Source of the DNA: Faecalicatena contorta
GTDB lineage: Bacteria; Bacillota; Clostridia; Lachnospirales; Lachnospiraceae
DNA: 25,445 nt
Assembly (NCBI RefSeq): GCF_039521745.1
Contig: NZ_BAAACT010000141.1
Strand: one strand, 5' to 3'
Shown here piece after piece: positions 15,568 to 22,893 of this stretch. The position numbers and the translations under genes are program-made. Under the pieces are notes generated by a model. It was not told where the DNA came from. It searched no databases and saw only the letters and a list, made by a program, of their open reading frames with translations. Positions within the stretch are counted from its first letter, which is position 1. The number at the start of each line of letters is the position of its first letter.

Positions 15568-15623
15568 ATGACTTTACCCTCAAAGCATGCTAAAATAAAT
15601 TACTTAGAGTCGAAAAGTAATTT
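15568..15623 (+). promoter_or_regulatory. Promoter and possible operator of the threonine/serine exporter genes
   Basis: ATGACT (15568-15573), a 17-base spacer and TAAAAT (15591-15596) preceded by TGC form an extended -10 promoter. Directly after it, AAATTACTT (15597-15605) and AAGTAATTT (15615-15623) form a perfect 9-bp inverted repeat over the expected start site, a good position for a repressor. The 69 bases to the start codon hold a further small inverted repeat (AATTG/CAATT near 15640-15655). Confidence 0.5.
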
Positions 15624-15692
15624 AACAGGGATATCTGCAATTGTTTCGGCAATTTGTAAATACTATCCCATAGATGTTTTGGGGGTTTTTGC

Positions 15693-16625
15693 ATGGATGA
15701 AAAGGTAAGCATGAGAAAAGAAGCAGAACAGATCGTGATAAAAAATATAAACGCAGCGAATTCCGGTTCTGACAGGGATGATGGAGAAAGAATGGGCGGA
15801 GACGGGGCAGTCTGCAGTCCGGCGGGCCTGCCGGGCAGGGAACAGGAAGCTATGCGGGATGTGCTGGATCTGGCCATGAATATGGGACGGGTACTGCTGA
15901 AGAACGGGGCGGAGATTTTCCGGGTGGAGGAGACCATTGAACATGTCTGCAGGCGATTTCACATTAAGGATGTGGAATCTTTTGTCATGAGCAACGGTAT
16001 TTTTATGACTGCCAGGGATGAGACGCAGGAAGTGTATGCCAAGGTGAAGCATATTCCGATTTCCGGCTTCCATTTAGGGATTGTTACCGAGGTGAATGAT
16101 CTGTCAAGAGAGATCTCGGCTGGAAAAGTGGGGCTGGAGGAGGCAAAGGAGCGGCTGCGTCGGATCGAGGCGATGCCGCCCAAGAGGGGACGGTTCCGGG
16201 TATTTGCCGCAGGCATTGGAAGCGGCTGTTTTTGCTATCTGCTGCAGGCCAACCTATGGGAGAGCATGCTGGCAGTCGTGATTGGGTGCCTTCTGTATAT
16301 ATTTGTGATTTTTGCGCAGAACCACAGGCTGTCAAAGATTATTATTCATATTGTGGGCGGAGGGCTTATTACGATTATGGCGCTGTTTGCCCTTCAGATG
16401 CCGTGGCCCTTCCCTGTGAGGATAGACAAGCTGATCATAGGCTCCATATTGCCGTTGGTTCCGGGGCTGGCATTTGTCAATTCTATCCGGGATATTGCAA
16501 ACAGCGATTTTATCTCAGGGATCGTAAGGATTGTGGATGCCCTTCTCGTCTTTGTCTATATCGCTATCGGAGTCGGGTTCGTGCTGGGATGCTTCAATAA
16601 GCTGACGGGAGGTATGATACTATGA
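15693..16625 (+). CDS. Threonine/serine exporter, large (ThrE N-terminal-like) subunit
   Basis: 310 residues of the ThrE/DUF1212 family. A cytoplasmic domain at about 50-165 carries MGRVLLKNGAEIFRVEETI, the family hallmark, and an ISAGKVGLEEAKERL helix; about five membrane segments follow from residue 172 on, including the loop PLVPGLAFVNSIRDI. ThrE is an amino acid exporter driven by the proton gradient in Corynebacterium; here it is split into two proteins, as common in Firmicutes. The first 45 residues are variable and polar. The start is uncertain: the ATG at 15693 has only GGGGG upstream, and Met7 at 15711 after AAAAGG is an alternative. It overlaps the next gene by 4 bases (ATGA). Confidence 0.88.
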   Translation: MDEKVSMRKEAEQIVIKNINAANSGSDRDDGERMGGDGAVCSPAGLPGREQEAMRDVLDLAMNMGRVLLKNGAEIFRVEETIEHVCRRFHIKDVESFVMSNGIFMTARDETQEVYAKVKHIPISGFHLGIVTEVNDLSREISAGKVGLEEAKERLRRIEAMPPKRGRFRVFAAGIGSGCFCYLLQANLWESMLAVVIGCLLYIFVIFAQNHRLSKIIIHIVGGGLITIMALFALQMPWPFPVRIDKLIIGSILPLVPGLAFVNSIRDIANSDFISGIVRIVDALLVFVYIAIGVGFVLGCFNKLTGGMIL

Positions 16626-17098
16626 CAGGATTTGTGCTGGTAAATATGTTCTGCTCTTTTCTCGGGACAATTGCATTCTCTGTTTTATTTAATGTGCCGC
16701 GGAGATTTTACTTCTGCTGCGGGCTGACGGGGATGGCGGGATGGCTCTGCTATCTGGCAAGTGAGAATATCGCTTCTATAGCAACTTCTACATTTCTGGG
16801 TACTGCGCTGGTGGTGCTGATGTCCAGGATGCTTGCTGTGTGGATGAAATGTCCGATTACAGTATTCCTTGTACCGGGTATATTTCCGTTGATTCCCGGG
16901 GCGGGAGTCTACTATACGGTATATAACCTCGTGCAGGGCAGCCTGCGGGAGGCGGCAGTCAGAGGCATTGAAGCGCTGAAGATTGCTTTTGCGATTGTGC
17001 TTGGCATTGTGTTTATTGTCACCATACCGAAGCAGTGGTTCAGCCTCAGCTACTGGCGAAGGAGGCTACGCGGCGCCTCAGAAAATTCTGACTTGTAG
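16622..17098 (+). CDS. Threonine/serine exporter, small (ThrE C-terminal-like) subunit
   Basis: 158 residues with about five membrane segments, matching the ThrE_2/DUF3815 family. The key loop FLVPGIFPLIPGAGVYYTVY at about residues 80-99 mirrors the PLVPGLAFVNSI loop of the large subunit, as expected for the two half-transporters derived from one duplicated unit. It starts in an ATGA overlap with the large-subunit gene, so the two are translationally coupled and likely form one complex in the membrane. Its last 49 bases overlap the 3' end of the AraC gene on the other strand. Confidence 0.88.
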   Translation: MTGFVLVNMFCSFLGTIAFSVLFNVPRRFYFCCGLTGMAGWLCYLASENIASIATSTFLGTALVVLMSRMLAVWMKCPITVFLVPGIFPLIPGAGVYYTVYNLVQGSLREAAVRGIEALKIAFAIVLGIVFIVTIPKQWFSLSYWRRRLRGASENSDL

Positions 17099-17889
17099 GC
17101 TCTGGAAAATGTGGAATAATCCCGGAATCCGCTGGCAAAACAGGCTTCTGTAATGGGCGTGCCGTCCAGGATCAGCTCCCGGGCAAAGAGCAGGCGCCGG
17201 TAGGTAATATAGCTGCCGATGGTATATCCGGTCTCTGCCTTGAAAAGCCGCATCATATAGTATTTACTGATGTAGAAGATGCCCGCAAGGGTATCGATGT
17301 CCAGATGATCCGTAAGATGTCCGTTAATATAATGCATGATATCAACAATCTTAGAATTATACAATTCTGTGTCCAGAAACTCCACGCGGTTTTTGATGGC
17401 GGCGCGGTTCAGGTGTATCATGAATTCCAGAAACAGCAATTGGCGGTAGAGAGAACTGGCATACTCCTGATCCTCAAAGGAACGCTCCAGGCGGTTCGTA
17501 ATCCGAAAAAGAGAACTTTTCTCTAGTGAATGGATTCGAAGTACACTGGAGCGTTCCTTTTTTGCTTTCTCGAAGCAGTAATTCAGATCATATTCCGGCG
17601 TCTGATAATCCTCCATAAAACCGGGAGAAATATAGACGATGATTCTCTCATAGGGCAGAGAATTGTCCACCTGCACGCGGTGGATATCATTGCGGTTCAC
17701 CAGTACAATGTCGTAAGGTTCAAGTTCATAGGATTTGCCTTCTATGATGTATTGTACTTTACCCTTTATAAATATAGTAATTTTATGAAAGTCATGGTAG
17801 TGAAATTCAAACTCTTTGGAGATACTGTCCTTTAGATGGAATATACGGAAATCGCTGTTCAGATATCCTCTTTTATTGTACTGCTGCAT
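17050..17889 (-). CDS. AraC-family transcriptional regulator
   Basis: 279 residues; the ATG at 17889 is preceded by GGAAAGGAGA. Residues about 20-90 form the cupin sensor (HYHDFHKITIFIKGKV, then YELEPYDIVLVNRNDIHRV). Residues about 180-279 hold two helix-turn-helix motifs with LAGIFYISKYYMMRLFK and ITEACFASGFRDYSTFSRAYK, close to the HTH_18 consensus. It converges on and overlaps the ThrE small-subunit gene by 49 bases, so both coding ends constrain each other and the transcripts are antisense there. Its target is unknown; dapF is divergent from it 204 bases away. The intergenic region holds a nested palindrome at 17912-17963. Confidence 0.9.
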   Translation of the reverse strand: MQQYNKRGYLNSDFRIFHLKDSISKEFEFHYHDFHKITIFIKGKVQYIIEGKSYELEPYDIVLVNRNDIHRVQVDNSLPYERIIVYISPGFMEDYQTPEYDLNYCFEKAKKERSSVLRIHSLEKSSLFRITNRLERSFEDQEYASSLYRQLLFLEFMIHLNRAAIKNRVEFLDTELYNSKIVDIMHYINGHLTDHLDIDTLAGIFYISKYYMMRLFKAETGYTIGSYITYRRLLFARELILDGTPITEACFASGFRDYSTFSRAYKSEFSEAPRSLLRQ

Positions 17890-18060
17890 AAGCGTCTCCT
17901 TTCCGTTATGATTGCAAGGGATAAAAACACATGGATCCGTGTGCCTCCGGGCATTCCCTGCAAGGGCCAGACTGCCCCGCGTAAATACCTGTCAAATATA
18001 GTATAGAGCATTATCTGCAATGTGAAAAGCATTTAATAAGTATTATATGAAAAAAATGCC

Positions 18061-18069
18061 TGATATAAT
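18061..18069 (+). promoter_or_regulatory. Extended -10 promoter of the dapF-like gene
   Basis: TGATATAAT at 18061-18069 is a TG-n-TATAAT extended -10 element. No good -35 lies 17 bases upstream, which is typical of extended -10 promoters. The start codon is 24 bases further on, with AGGAGGTG before it. Confidence 0.55.
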
Positions 18070-18093
18070 GATAGAAACAGGAGGTGCGTTATT

Positions 18094-18951
18094 ATGAAAA
18101 TTACATTGGAACGTTATCATGGCCTTGGAAATGATTATCTGGTTTATGATCCGAATAAGAATGAATTAGAATTAAATAAAGCAAATGTGGAGATGCTCTG
18201 CAACCGCAATATGGGGCTGGGCTCTGACGGGATACTGGAAGGTCCGTTTATCGGGGAAAAGCACATGTCTCTTCGCATATGGAATCCGGACGGAAGCGTT
18301 GCCGAAAAGAGCGGAAATGGAGTGCGTATTTTTGCCAAATACCTGAAGGATGCCGGCTATGTGCAGAAGAAAAATTACAAACTTGTGACAGACGGAGGAC
18401 TAGTGGAAATTACGTATCTGAACGAGGATGGCAGCAGGCTGCGTATTTCCATGGGGCGGCTGTCCTTCTGGAGCGATGAGATTCCGGTGACAGGAGAGCG
18501 CCGCGAGGTCATCAATGAAGACATGGTATTCGGCAGGACATTGTATCCGGTAACCTGTGTATCCGTAGGCAATCCTCACTGCGTTATCCCAATGCGTGAG
18601 ATCTCACAGCCGCTTGTATGCAAGATCGGTAATTATTCCGAGGTTGCAAGGTATTTTCCAGACAGAATAAATACAGAGATTATGAAAGTGATCGACAACA
18701 ATAATATTGCCATAGAAACATATGAAAGAGGGGCCGGTTACACGATGGCAACAGGCACAGGAGCGTGTGCAGCGGCAGGAGTGGCCCACAAACTGGGCCT
18801 GACCGGAAATAAAGTAATCGTACACATGCCGGGAGGGGAACTGCAGGTAGAGATCGATGATAACTGGGAAGTTTACATGACCGGGGAAGTGTTCTATGTG
18901 GCAAAAATCTCTCTTTCTAATGAGTTTGTGGAGAAACTGCGGGCGGTTTGA
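18094..18951 (+). CDS. Diaminopimelate epimerase-family protein lacking both catalytic cysteines
   Basis: 285 residues matching DapF in length and pattern: YHGLGNDYLV at the start, RIWNPDGSVAE near 61-71, VSVGNPHCVI near 156-164, and YERGAGYTMATGTGACAA near 210-227. DapF converts LL- to meso-diaminopimelate for lysine and peptidoglycan using two cysteines acting as acid and base. In E. coli they are in CGNG (Cys73) and in ACGSGACA (Cys217). Here the codons give Ser73 (KSGNGVRIF) and Thr220 (MATGTGACA). The fold seems intact, so the protein is probably not a decayed copy, but ordinary two-cysteine epimerase chemistry is unlikely. It may be a different isomerase, a lyase-like enzyme, or a DapF that works differently. 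AGGAGGTG precedes the ATG. Confidence 0.85.
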   Translation: MKITLERYHGLGNDYLVYDPNKNELELNKANVEMLCNRNMGLGSDGILEGPFIGEKHMSLRIWNPDGSVAEKSGNGVRIFAKYLKDAGYVQKKNYKLVTDGGLVEITYLNEDGSRLRISMGRLSFWSDEIPVTGERREVINEDMVFGRTLYPVTCVSVGNPHCVIPMREISQPLVCKIGNYSEVARYFPDRINTEIMKVIDNNNIAIETYERGAGYTMATGTGACAAAGVAHKLGLTGNKVIVHMPGGELQVEIDDNWEVYMTGEVFYVAKISLSNEFVEKLRAV

Positions 18952-18958
18952 CGGGGCC

Positions 18959-19250
18959 GCAAAAGGAAGGGATGGCCGTAAGCCGCCCAAGTGCACCTAT
19001 GCCGCCTCGAAATGCGGACGCGAACCTAAGAAATTCTAGGAATCTGACAGCCGTGAAAGCGGGGTACGGATGACACATCACGAGAAATCTGATGATTTCT
19101 CGCGCTGGGTCATCCGATTTTGTGATTCGGAGATCACAAAATCCCCCCGCTTTCCCGGCTGTCGGCTTCCAAGAATTTCTAAGGCCCGCTTTAGCATTTC
19201 GAGGCGGCATAAGTGCACTTGGGCGGCTTGCGGCCATCCCTTCCTTTCGC
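18959..19250. repeat. 292-bp branched palindromic element
   Basis: Arms 18959-19064 and 19145-19250 are each 106 bases and complement each other without gaps at 93 positions, counted by eye. The 80 bases between them hold two further hairpins: CGGATGAC (19067-19074) with GTCATCCG (19109-19116) enclosing CGAGAAATC/GATTTCTCG (19081-19102), and GATTTTGTGAT (19116-19126) with ATCACAAAATC (19133-19143). The whole folds into one long stem with two side arms. It starts 8 bases after the dapF-like gene. The several open frames inside mirror each other and are not genes. No target duplication or T run is visible. It could be a non-autonomous mobile repeat or a structured RNA. Confidence 0.8.
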
Positions 19251-19283
19251 TTAGTGCATCCAATTGGCAGGTAAGGTCGTCAA

Positions 19284-19345
19284 CCGGGGAGGCTCCTTAA
19301 CGGAGGCAGCGTATTGATATGTTTGGTGGCACAGCATAGCCCCGG
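19284..19345 (+). other. Possible small structured region before the gntR-type gene
   Basis: CCGGGG (19284-19289) and CCCCGG (19340-19345) can close a 62-base loop holding a CTCC/GGAG hairpin (19293-19305). It matches no riboswitch class I know. The rest of 19251-19373 shows no gene. Confidence 0.3.
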
Positions 19346-19373
19346 TATATGAATAATCACCCACAATTTTTAC

Positions 19374-19403
19374 TTGCGGGGACTAGGGTGTTTGTGCTAA
19401 CAT
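19374..19403 (+). promoter_or_regulatory. Promoter of the gntR-type gene
   Basis: TTGCGG (19374-19379), an 18-base spacer and TAACAT (19398-19403) preceded by TGC, giving an extended -10. It ends 30 bases before the start codon at 19433. Confidence 0.45.
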
Positions 19404-19432
19404 AGGTATAACAAAAAAAGGCAGGTGATGAT

Positions 19433-19810
19433 ATGCTGATTGAGATAGATTTTAACAGTGAAGAGGCAATTTATATTCAGCTGCGTAATCAGATTATTAT
19501 GGGAATTGCTACTTCTACGATTCATGAAGGGGACTCGCTTCCATCTGTGCGTCAGCTTGCGGACACGGTGGGCGTGAATATGCATACGGTAAATAAAGCA
19601 TACAGCGTTCTGAAGCAGGAAGGGTTTATTCAGCTCGACAGGAGGCGGGGAGCTGTCATTGCCCTCGACGTGGATAAGATGAAGGCGCTGGACGAGATGA
19701 GGCAGCAGCTTACAATTCTGTTGGCAAAGGGCTGTTGTAAGAATATTTCCAGGGAAGAAGTGCATCATCTAGTGGATGAAATATTTGATGTGTATGATGG
19801 GGCCTTTTAA
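19433..19810 (+). CDS. Small GntR-family transcriptional regulator (YtrA-like)
   Basis: 125 residues. Residues about 8-75 form the GntR winged helix, with IYIQLRNQIIMGIA, the recognition region LPSVRQLADTVGVNMHTVNKAY and the wing GFIQLDRRRGAVIA (each in family order). The remaining 50 residues are helical and too short for a FadR- or UTRA-type ligand domain, as in the YtrA subfamily, which often controls ABC transporters next to it. No ABC transporter is next to this one; clpC follows after 84 bases. GCAGGTGATGAT lies before the ATG, a moderate ribosome binding site. Autoregulation is likely; whether it affects clpC is not known. Confidence 0.9.
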   Translation: MLIEIDFNSEEAIYIQLRNQIIMGIATSTIHEGDSLPSVRQLADTVGVNMHTVNKAYSVLKQEGFIQLDRRRGAVIALDVDKMKALDEMRQQLTILLAKGCCKNISREEVHHLVDEIFDVYDGAF

Positions 19811-19854
19811 GAGACTTCTGCAAGGAGTCTGGATTTATGATGGGTTAAAGGCGA

Positions 19855-19860
19855 TATAAT
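19855..19860 (+). promoter_or_regulatory. Candidate -10 element for clpC
   Basis: TATAAT at 19855-19860 lies 34 bases before the clpC start, but the -35 position (GATTTA) is poor. No CtsR operator (GGTCAAA direct repeats) is visible. A short hairpin AGACT/AGTCT (19812-19830) precedes it. Confidence 0.35.
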
Positions 19861-19894
19861 TTTAAAATTGATTGAATAGTGACAGGAGGAAAAT

Positions 19895-22339
19895 ATGCAG
19901 ATAAATTATACAAATCAGGCCGAATGCGCCATAAAATATGCGGCATCGATGGCAAAAAAGCTGAAGCATCCGTATATTGGTACGGAGCATTTGCTGCTGG
20001 GGCTGCGCAAGGAGTTTACAGGGGTGGCCGGACAGATTCTGGCGTCGAACGGCGTGGATGAAGAGCGCATCCTCCATCTGATGGATGAGCTGATTACACC
20101 GGCAGGGGATGTGCTGAGTGTAGAGCATCCGGAGGAGAGCCCGCGGCTGCAGTATCTGCTGGAGAACAGCGGCAGGGAGGCGCGGTGCCTTCACACGAAA
20201 AGCGTAGGTACGGAGCATCTGCTTCTGGCAATGGTCCACGATGTGGACTGTGTTGCAACCAGGATATTGACTACACTTAATATCAGTCTGCAGAAGATTT
20301 TGCAGGATGTATTGAATGCGGCGGGTGTTGATCCAAAAGAATATCAGGAGGAACTGCAGGATGAAACCCACGGAAAAAGCGCCGTGGTGGAGCAGTTTTG
20401 TACAGATCTGACTGCCGAGGCGGAAGAGGGCCGTCTGGATCCTGTTGTAGGACGGGAAAAGGAGATCTACCGTCTGATGCAGGTACTGAGCAGAAGGACA
20501 AAGAACAATCCTTGTCTGGTAGGTGAACCCGGTGTTGGAAAAACTGCCATTATAGAGGGGCTTGCTTCCAGGATTGCTATGGGTGTGGTGCCGGAGAATA
20601 TGAAAGACAAAAAGATTTATACCCTGGATCTGCCGGGGCTGATCGCGGGTTCCAAGTACCGCGGGGAGTTTGAGGAGCGTATGAAAGGGCTGATTGGCGA
20701 TGTGAAGGCCAGCGGCAATATTATTCTCTTCCTGGATGAACTGCATACGATGATCGGAGCAGGCGGAGCGGAAGGCGCGATTGACGCTTCCAGTATCCTG
20801 AAACCATCCCTTGCCCGCGGAGATATGCAGCTGATAGGCGCAACGACGATATCGGAGTATCGAAAATATATCGAAAAAGACGCGGCTCTGGAGCGCCGGT
20901 TTCAGCCGATTACGGTAGAGGAGCCGACCAAAGAGCAATGTCTTGAGATCCTGCATGGACTGAGCGGTAAATATGAGGCCCACCACAAGGTGTCTGTACG
21001 GGAAGAGGCCCTTGAAGCTGCGGTACAGCTTTCGGAAAGATATATTACAGACAGAAATCTTCCGGATAAAGCAATTGATGTCCTGGACGAAGCATGTTCC
21101 AGGGTCAGTATGCGAGGTTATAAAGTGCCGGAGAATCTTAAAAGTCTGGAAGATTCCCTGAAAGAACTGCTCAAGCAGAAAGAGGAGTGCATTAAATCCG
21201 GCGACTTTACGAAGGCATCTCTTGTTCACACTGAACAGAAAGCGGTTGAGGATAAGCTGGAAAACTTGAAAAAGCGTTTTCAGAAAAAGACGGCATCCCA
21301 CCATCCGGAAGTGAAAGAAGACGATATTGCTGACGTGGTATCTGCGTGGACAAAAGTGCCGGTGCAGAAGCTTGCTGAGAGCGATACGGACAGACTGAAA
21401 AAGCTGGAACAGGTTCTTCATAAAAGGGTCGTGGGCCAGGAGGAAGCAGTCAGTGCGGTGGCCAGAGCCGTCAAGAGGGGGCGTGTTGGATTAAAAGACC
21501 CAAAACGTCCGATTGGTTCTTTTCTGTTCCTTGGCCCCACGGGTGTAGGAAAGACGGAACTATCAAAAGCGCTTGCGGAGGCGATGTTCGGAAACGAAGA
21601 TTCTATGATCCGGGTCGATATGTCAGAGTATATGGAGAAGCACTCTGTATCTAAGATGATAGGGTCTCCTCCGGGGTATGTGGGCCACGAAGAAGGCGGA
21701 CAGCTCAGTGATCAGGTGCGTACGCATCCTTATTCGGTTATTTTATTTGATGAAGTGGAGAAAGCACATCCGGATGTATTTAATATACTTCTCCAGGTGC
21801 TAGATGACGGCCATATCACAGATTCCCAGGGGCGGAAAGTAGATTTCTGCAATACGGTAATCATTATGACATCCAATGCGGGTGCAAAAGCAATCGTAGA
21901 GCCTAAGAAACTGGGGTTTGCTGCCAAAGAAGATCCGGCAGGGGATTATAAGCGGATGAAGCAGAACGTGATGGATGAGGTGAAAACGATCTTCCGTCCG
22001 GAATTTCTGAATCGGATTGATGAAATTATAGTATTCCATGCGCTGAACAATACCCATATGAAGCAGATTGTAACTCTGATGTGCAGAGAATTTACAAAAC
22101 GCGTGAAAGAACAGATGAATATAAAACTGACGATCAGGGAATCTACGAAGAAATTCATTGTCGAGAAAGGGACCGATGCAAAATATGGTGCCCGTCCCCT
22201 CAGGAGAGCCATGCAGACAGAACTGGAGGATAAGCTGGCTGAGGCGATCTTAAGCGGTGAAGTAAAAGAAGGGGACCGTGTGGAGGCAGGAGTATCTAAA
22301 AAAGAAATTAAATTTTACCCAAAGTCCATAAATGAGTAG
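19895..22339 (+). CDS. clpC: ATP-dependent Clp protease ATP-binding subunit ClpC
   Basis: 814 residues with the ClpC plan. Two Clp N repeats occupy about 1-145 (GTEHLLLGL at 29 and GTEHLLLAM at 105). AAA-1 has Walker A GEPGVGKT (210-217) and DELH at 281. A UVR-like middle segment is at about 419-465. AAA-2 has Walker A GPTGVGKT (547-554) and ILFDEVEKAHP near 616-626. LGF at 673-675 is the ClpP-binding loop, which separates ClpC from ClpB. It unfolds proteins for degradation by ClpP. AGGAGG precedes the ATG. In Bacilli clpC ends the ctsR-mcsA-mcsB operon; here it stands alone after a GntR gene, with no McsA/McsB nearby, so control probably differs. Confidence 0.95.
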   Translation: MQINYTNQAECAIKYAASMAKKLKHPYIGTEHLLLGLRKEFTGVAGQILASNGVDEERILHLMDELITPAGDVLSVEHPEESPRLQYLLENSGREARCLHTKSVGTEHLLLAMVHDVDCVATRILTTLNISLQKILQDVLNAAGVDPKEYQEELQDETHGKSAVVEQFCTDLTAEAEEGRLDPVVGREKEIYRLMQVLSRRTKNNPCLVGEPGVGKTAIIEGLASRIAMGVVPENMKDKKIYTLDLPGLIAGSKYRGEFEERMKGLIGDVKASGNIILFLDELHTMIGAGGAEGAIDASSILKPSLARGDMQLIGATTISEYRKYIEKDAALERRFQPITVEEPTKEQCLEILHGLSGKYEAHHKVSVREEALEAAVQLSERYITDRNLPDKAIDVLDEACSRVSMRGYKVPENLKSLEDSLKELLKQKEECIKSGDFTKASLVHTEQKAVEDKLENLKKRFQKKTASHHPEVKEDDIADVVSAWTKVPVQKLAESDTDRLKKLEQVLHKRVVGQEEAVSAVARAVKRGRVGLKDPKRPIGSFLFLGPTGVGKTELSKALAEAMFGNEDSMIRVDMSEYMEKHSVSKMIGSPPGYVGHEEGGQLSDQVRTHPYSVILFDEVEKAHPDVFNILLQVLDDGHITDSQGRKVDFCNTVIIMTSNAGAKAIVEPKKLGFAAKEDPAGDYKRMKQNVMDEVKTIFRPEFLNRIDEIIVFHALNNTHMKQIVTLMCREFTKRVKEQMNIKLTIRESTKKFIVEKGTDAKYGARPLRRAMQTELEDKLAEAILSGEVKEGDRVEAGVSKKEIKFYPKSINE

Positions 22340-22353
22340 AAAATAAAAACGAA

Positions 22354-22367
22354 GTATTATATAATAC
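22354..22367 (+). promoter_or_regulatory. Promoter -10 within a palindrome before the unknown beta-rich gene
   Basis: GTATTATATAATAC is a perfect 14-bp palindrome that contains TATAAT at 22360-22365. The -35 region (TAGAAA, 22337-22342) is weak. The start codon at 22413 follows AGGAGG. Confidence 0.4.
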
Positions 22368-22412
22368 AAACAGGATAACCATCAATCTGAAATACCTAGG
22401 AGGATAATAAAA

Positions 22413-22826
22413 ATGGCAACAGTAAAAGAACTACTACGCGCAGAAGATGACGGAACACTCAGTTTTGGAGACTATACATTAGCAACCAAGACAAAAATGG
22501 ACAATTTCGAATTTGAAGGCGATATCTATAAAGTGAAGACATTTAAAGAGATCACGAAGCTGGAGAAGAACGGAATGTTCGTATACGAATCCGTACCGGG
22601 CAGCACAGTAGAGAACTTCAAGGCTACTGATGCAGAAGTGACTTTCACAGTATCCGCACCTGAAGACGTACAGTTCACATTAGAGCTGGAACCAGACAGT
22701 GAGTATGAAGTATTTATCAATGGTACAACAGCTGGCAAGATGATGACAAACTTAAGCGGCAAGTTAAGCGTCAGCACAGAAGTAAGCGAAGGAGACAGCG
22801 TGACTGTCAGTGTATCAAAGTGTTAG
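22413..22826 (+). CDS. Unknown small beta-rich protein
   Basis: 137 residues with a near-ideal AGGAGG ribosome binding site before the ATG. It has no signal peptide and no membrane segment. Residues 1-55 contain GTLSFGDYTLATKTKMDNFEF in family-like order (here quoted by its ends: GTLSFGDY and KMDNFEF) and YKVKTFKEITKLEKNGMFVY. Residues 65-137 alternate hydrophobic and polar residues (TFTVSAPEDVQFTLEL, YEVFINGTTAGKM), which suggests a beta-sandwich. One Cys is at the last position. I recall similar Lachnospiraceae proteins under misleading automatic names, but know no function. It is a single gene between clpC and radA, closed by a strong terminator; the strong signals suggest high expression. 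Confidence 0.85.
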   Translation: MATVKELLRAEDDGTLSFGDYTLATKTKMDNFEFEGDIYKVKTFKEITKLEKNGMFVYESVPGSTVENFKATDAEVTFTVSAPEDVQFTLELEPDSEYEVFINGTTAGKMMTNLSGKLSVSTEVSEGDSVTVSVSKC

Positions 22827-22859
22827 TACTGGAATTATCTGCATAAAGCAATAAAAAAG

Positions 22860-22890
22860 GAGACAGGGAAACATAAGCCTGTCTCTTTTT
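22860..22890 (+). terminator. Terminator of the unknown beta-rich gene
   Basis: GAGACAGG (22860-22867) pairs with CCTGTCTC (22878-22885), followed by five T at 22886-22890. Confidence 0.88.
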
Positions 22891-22893
22891 CAT

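Noticed and set aside
18917..19300. Several overlapping frames of 60-106 codons on both strands
   Set aside because: They lie in the 292-bp palindrome and mirror each other, so they come from the inverted repeat rather than from coding selection.
19862..21421. 519-codon minus-strand frame inside clpC
   Set aside because: It is the shadow of the strongly conserved clpC frame; cysteine- and histidine-rich composition is typical of antisense reading.
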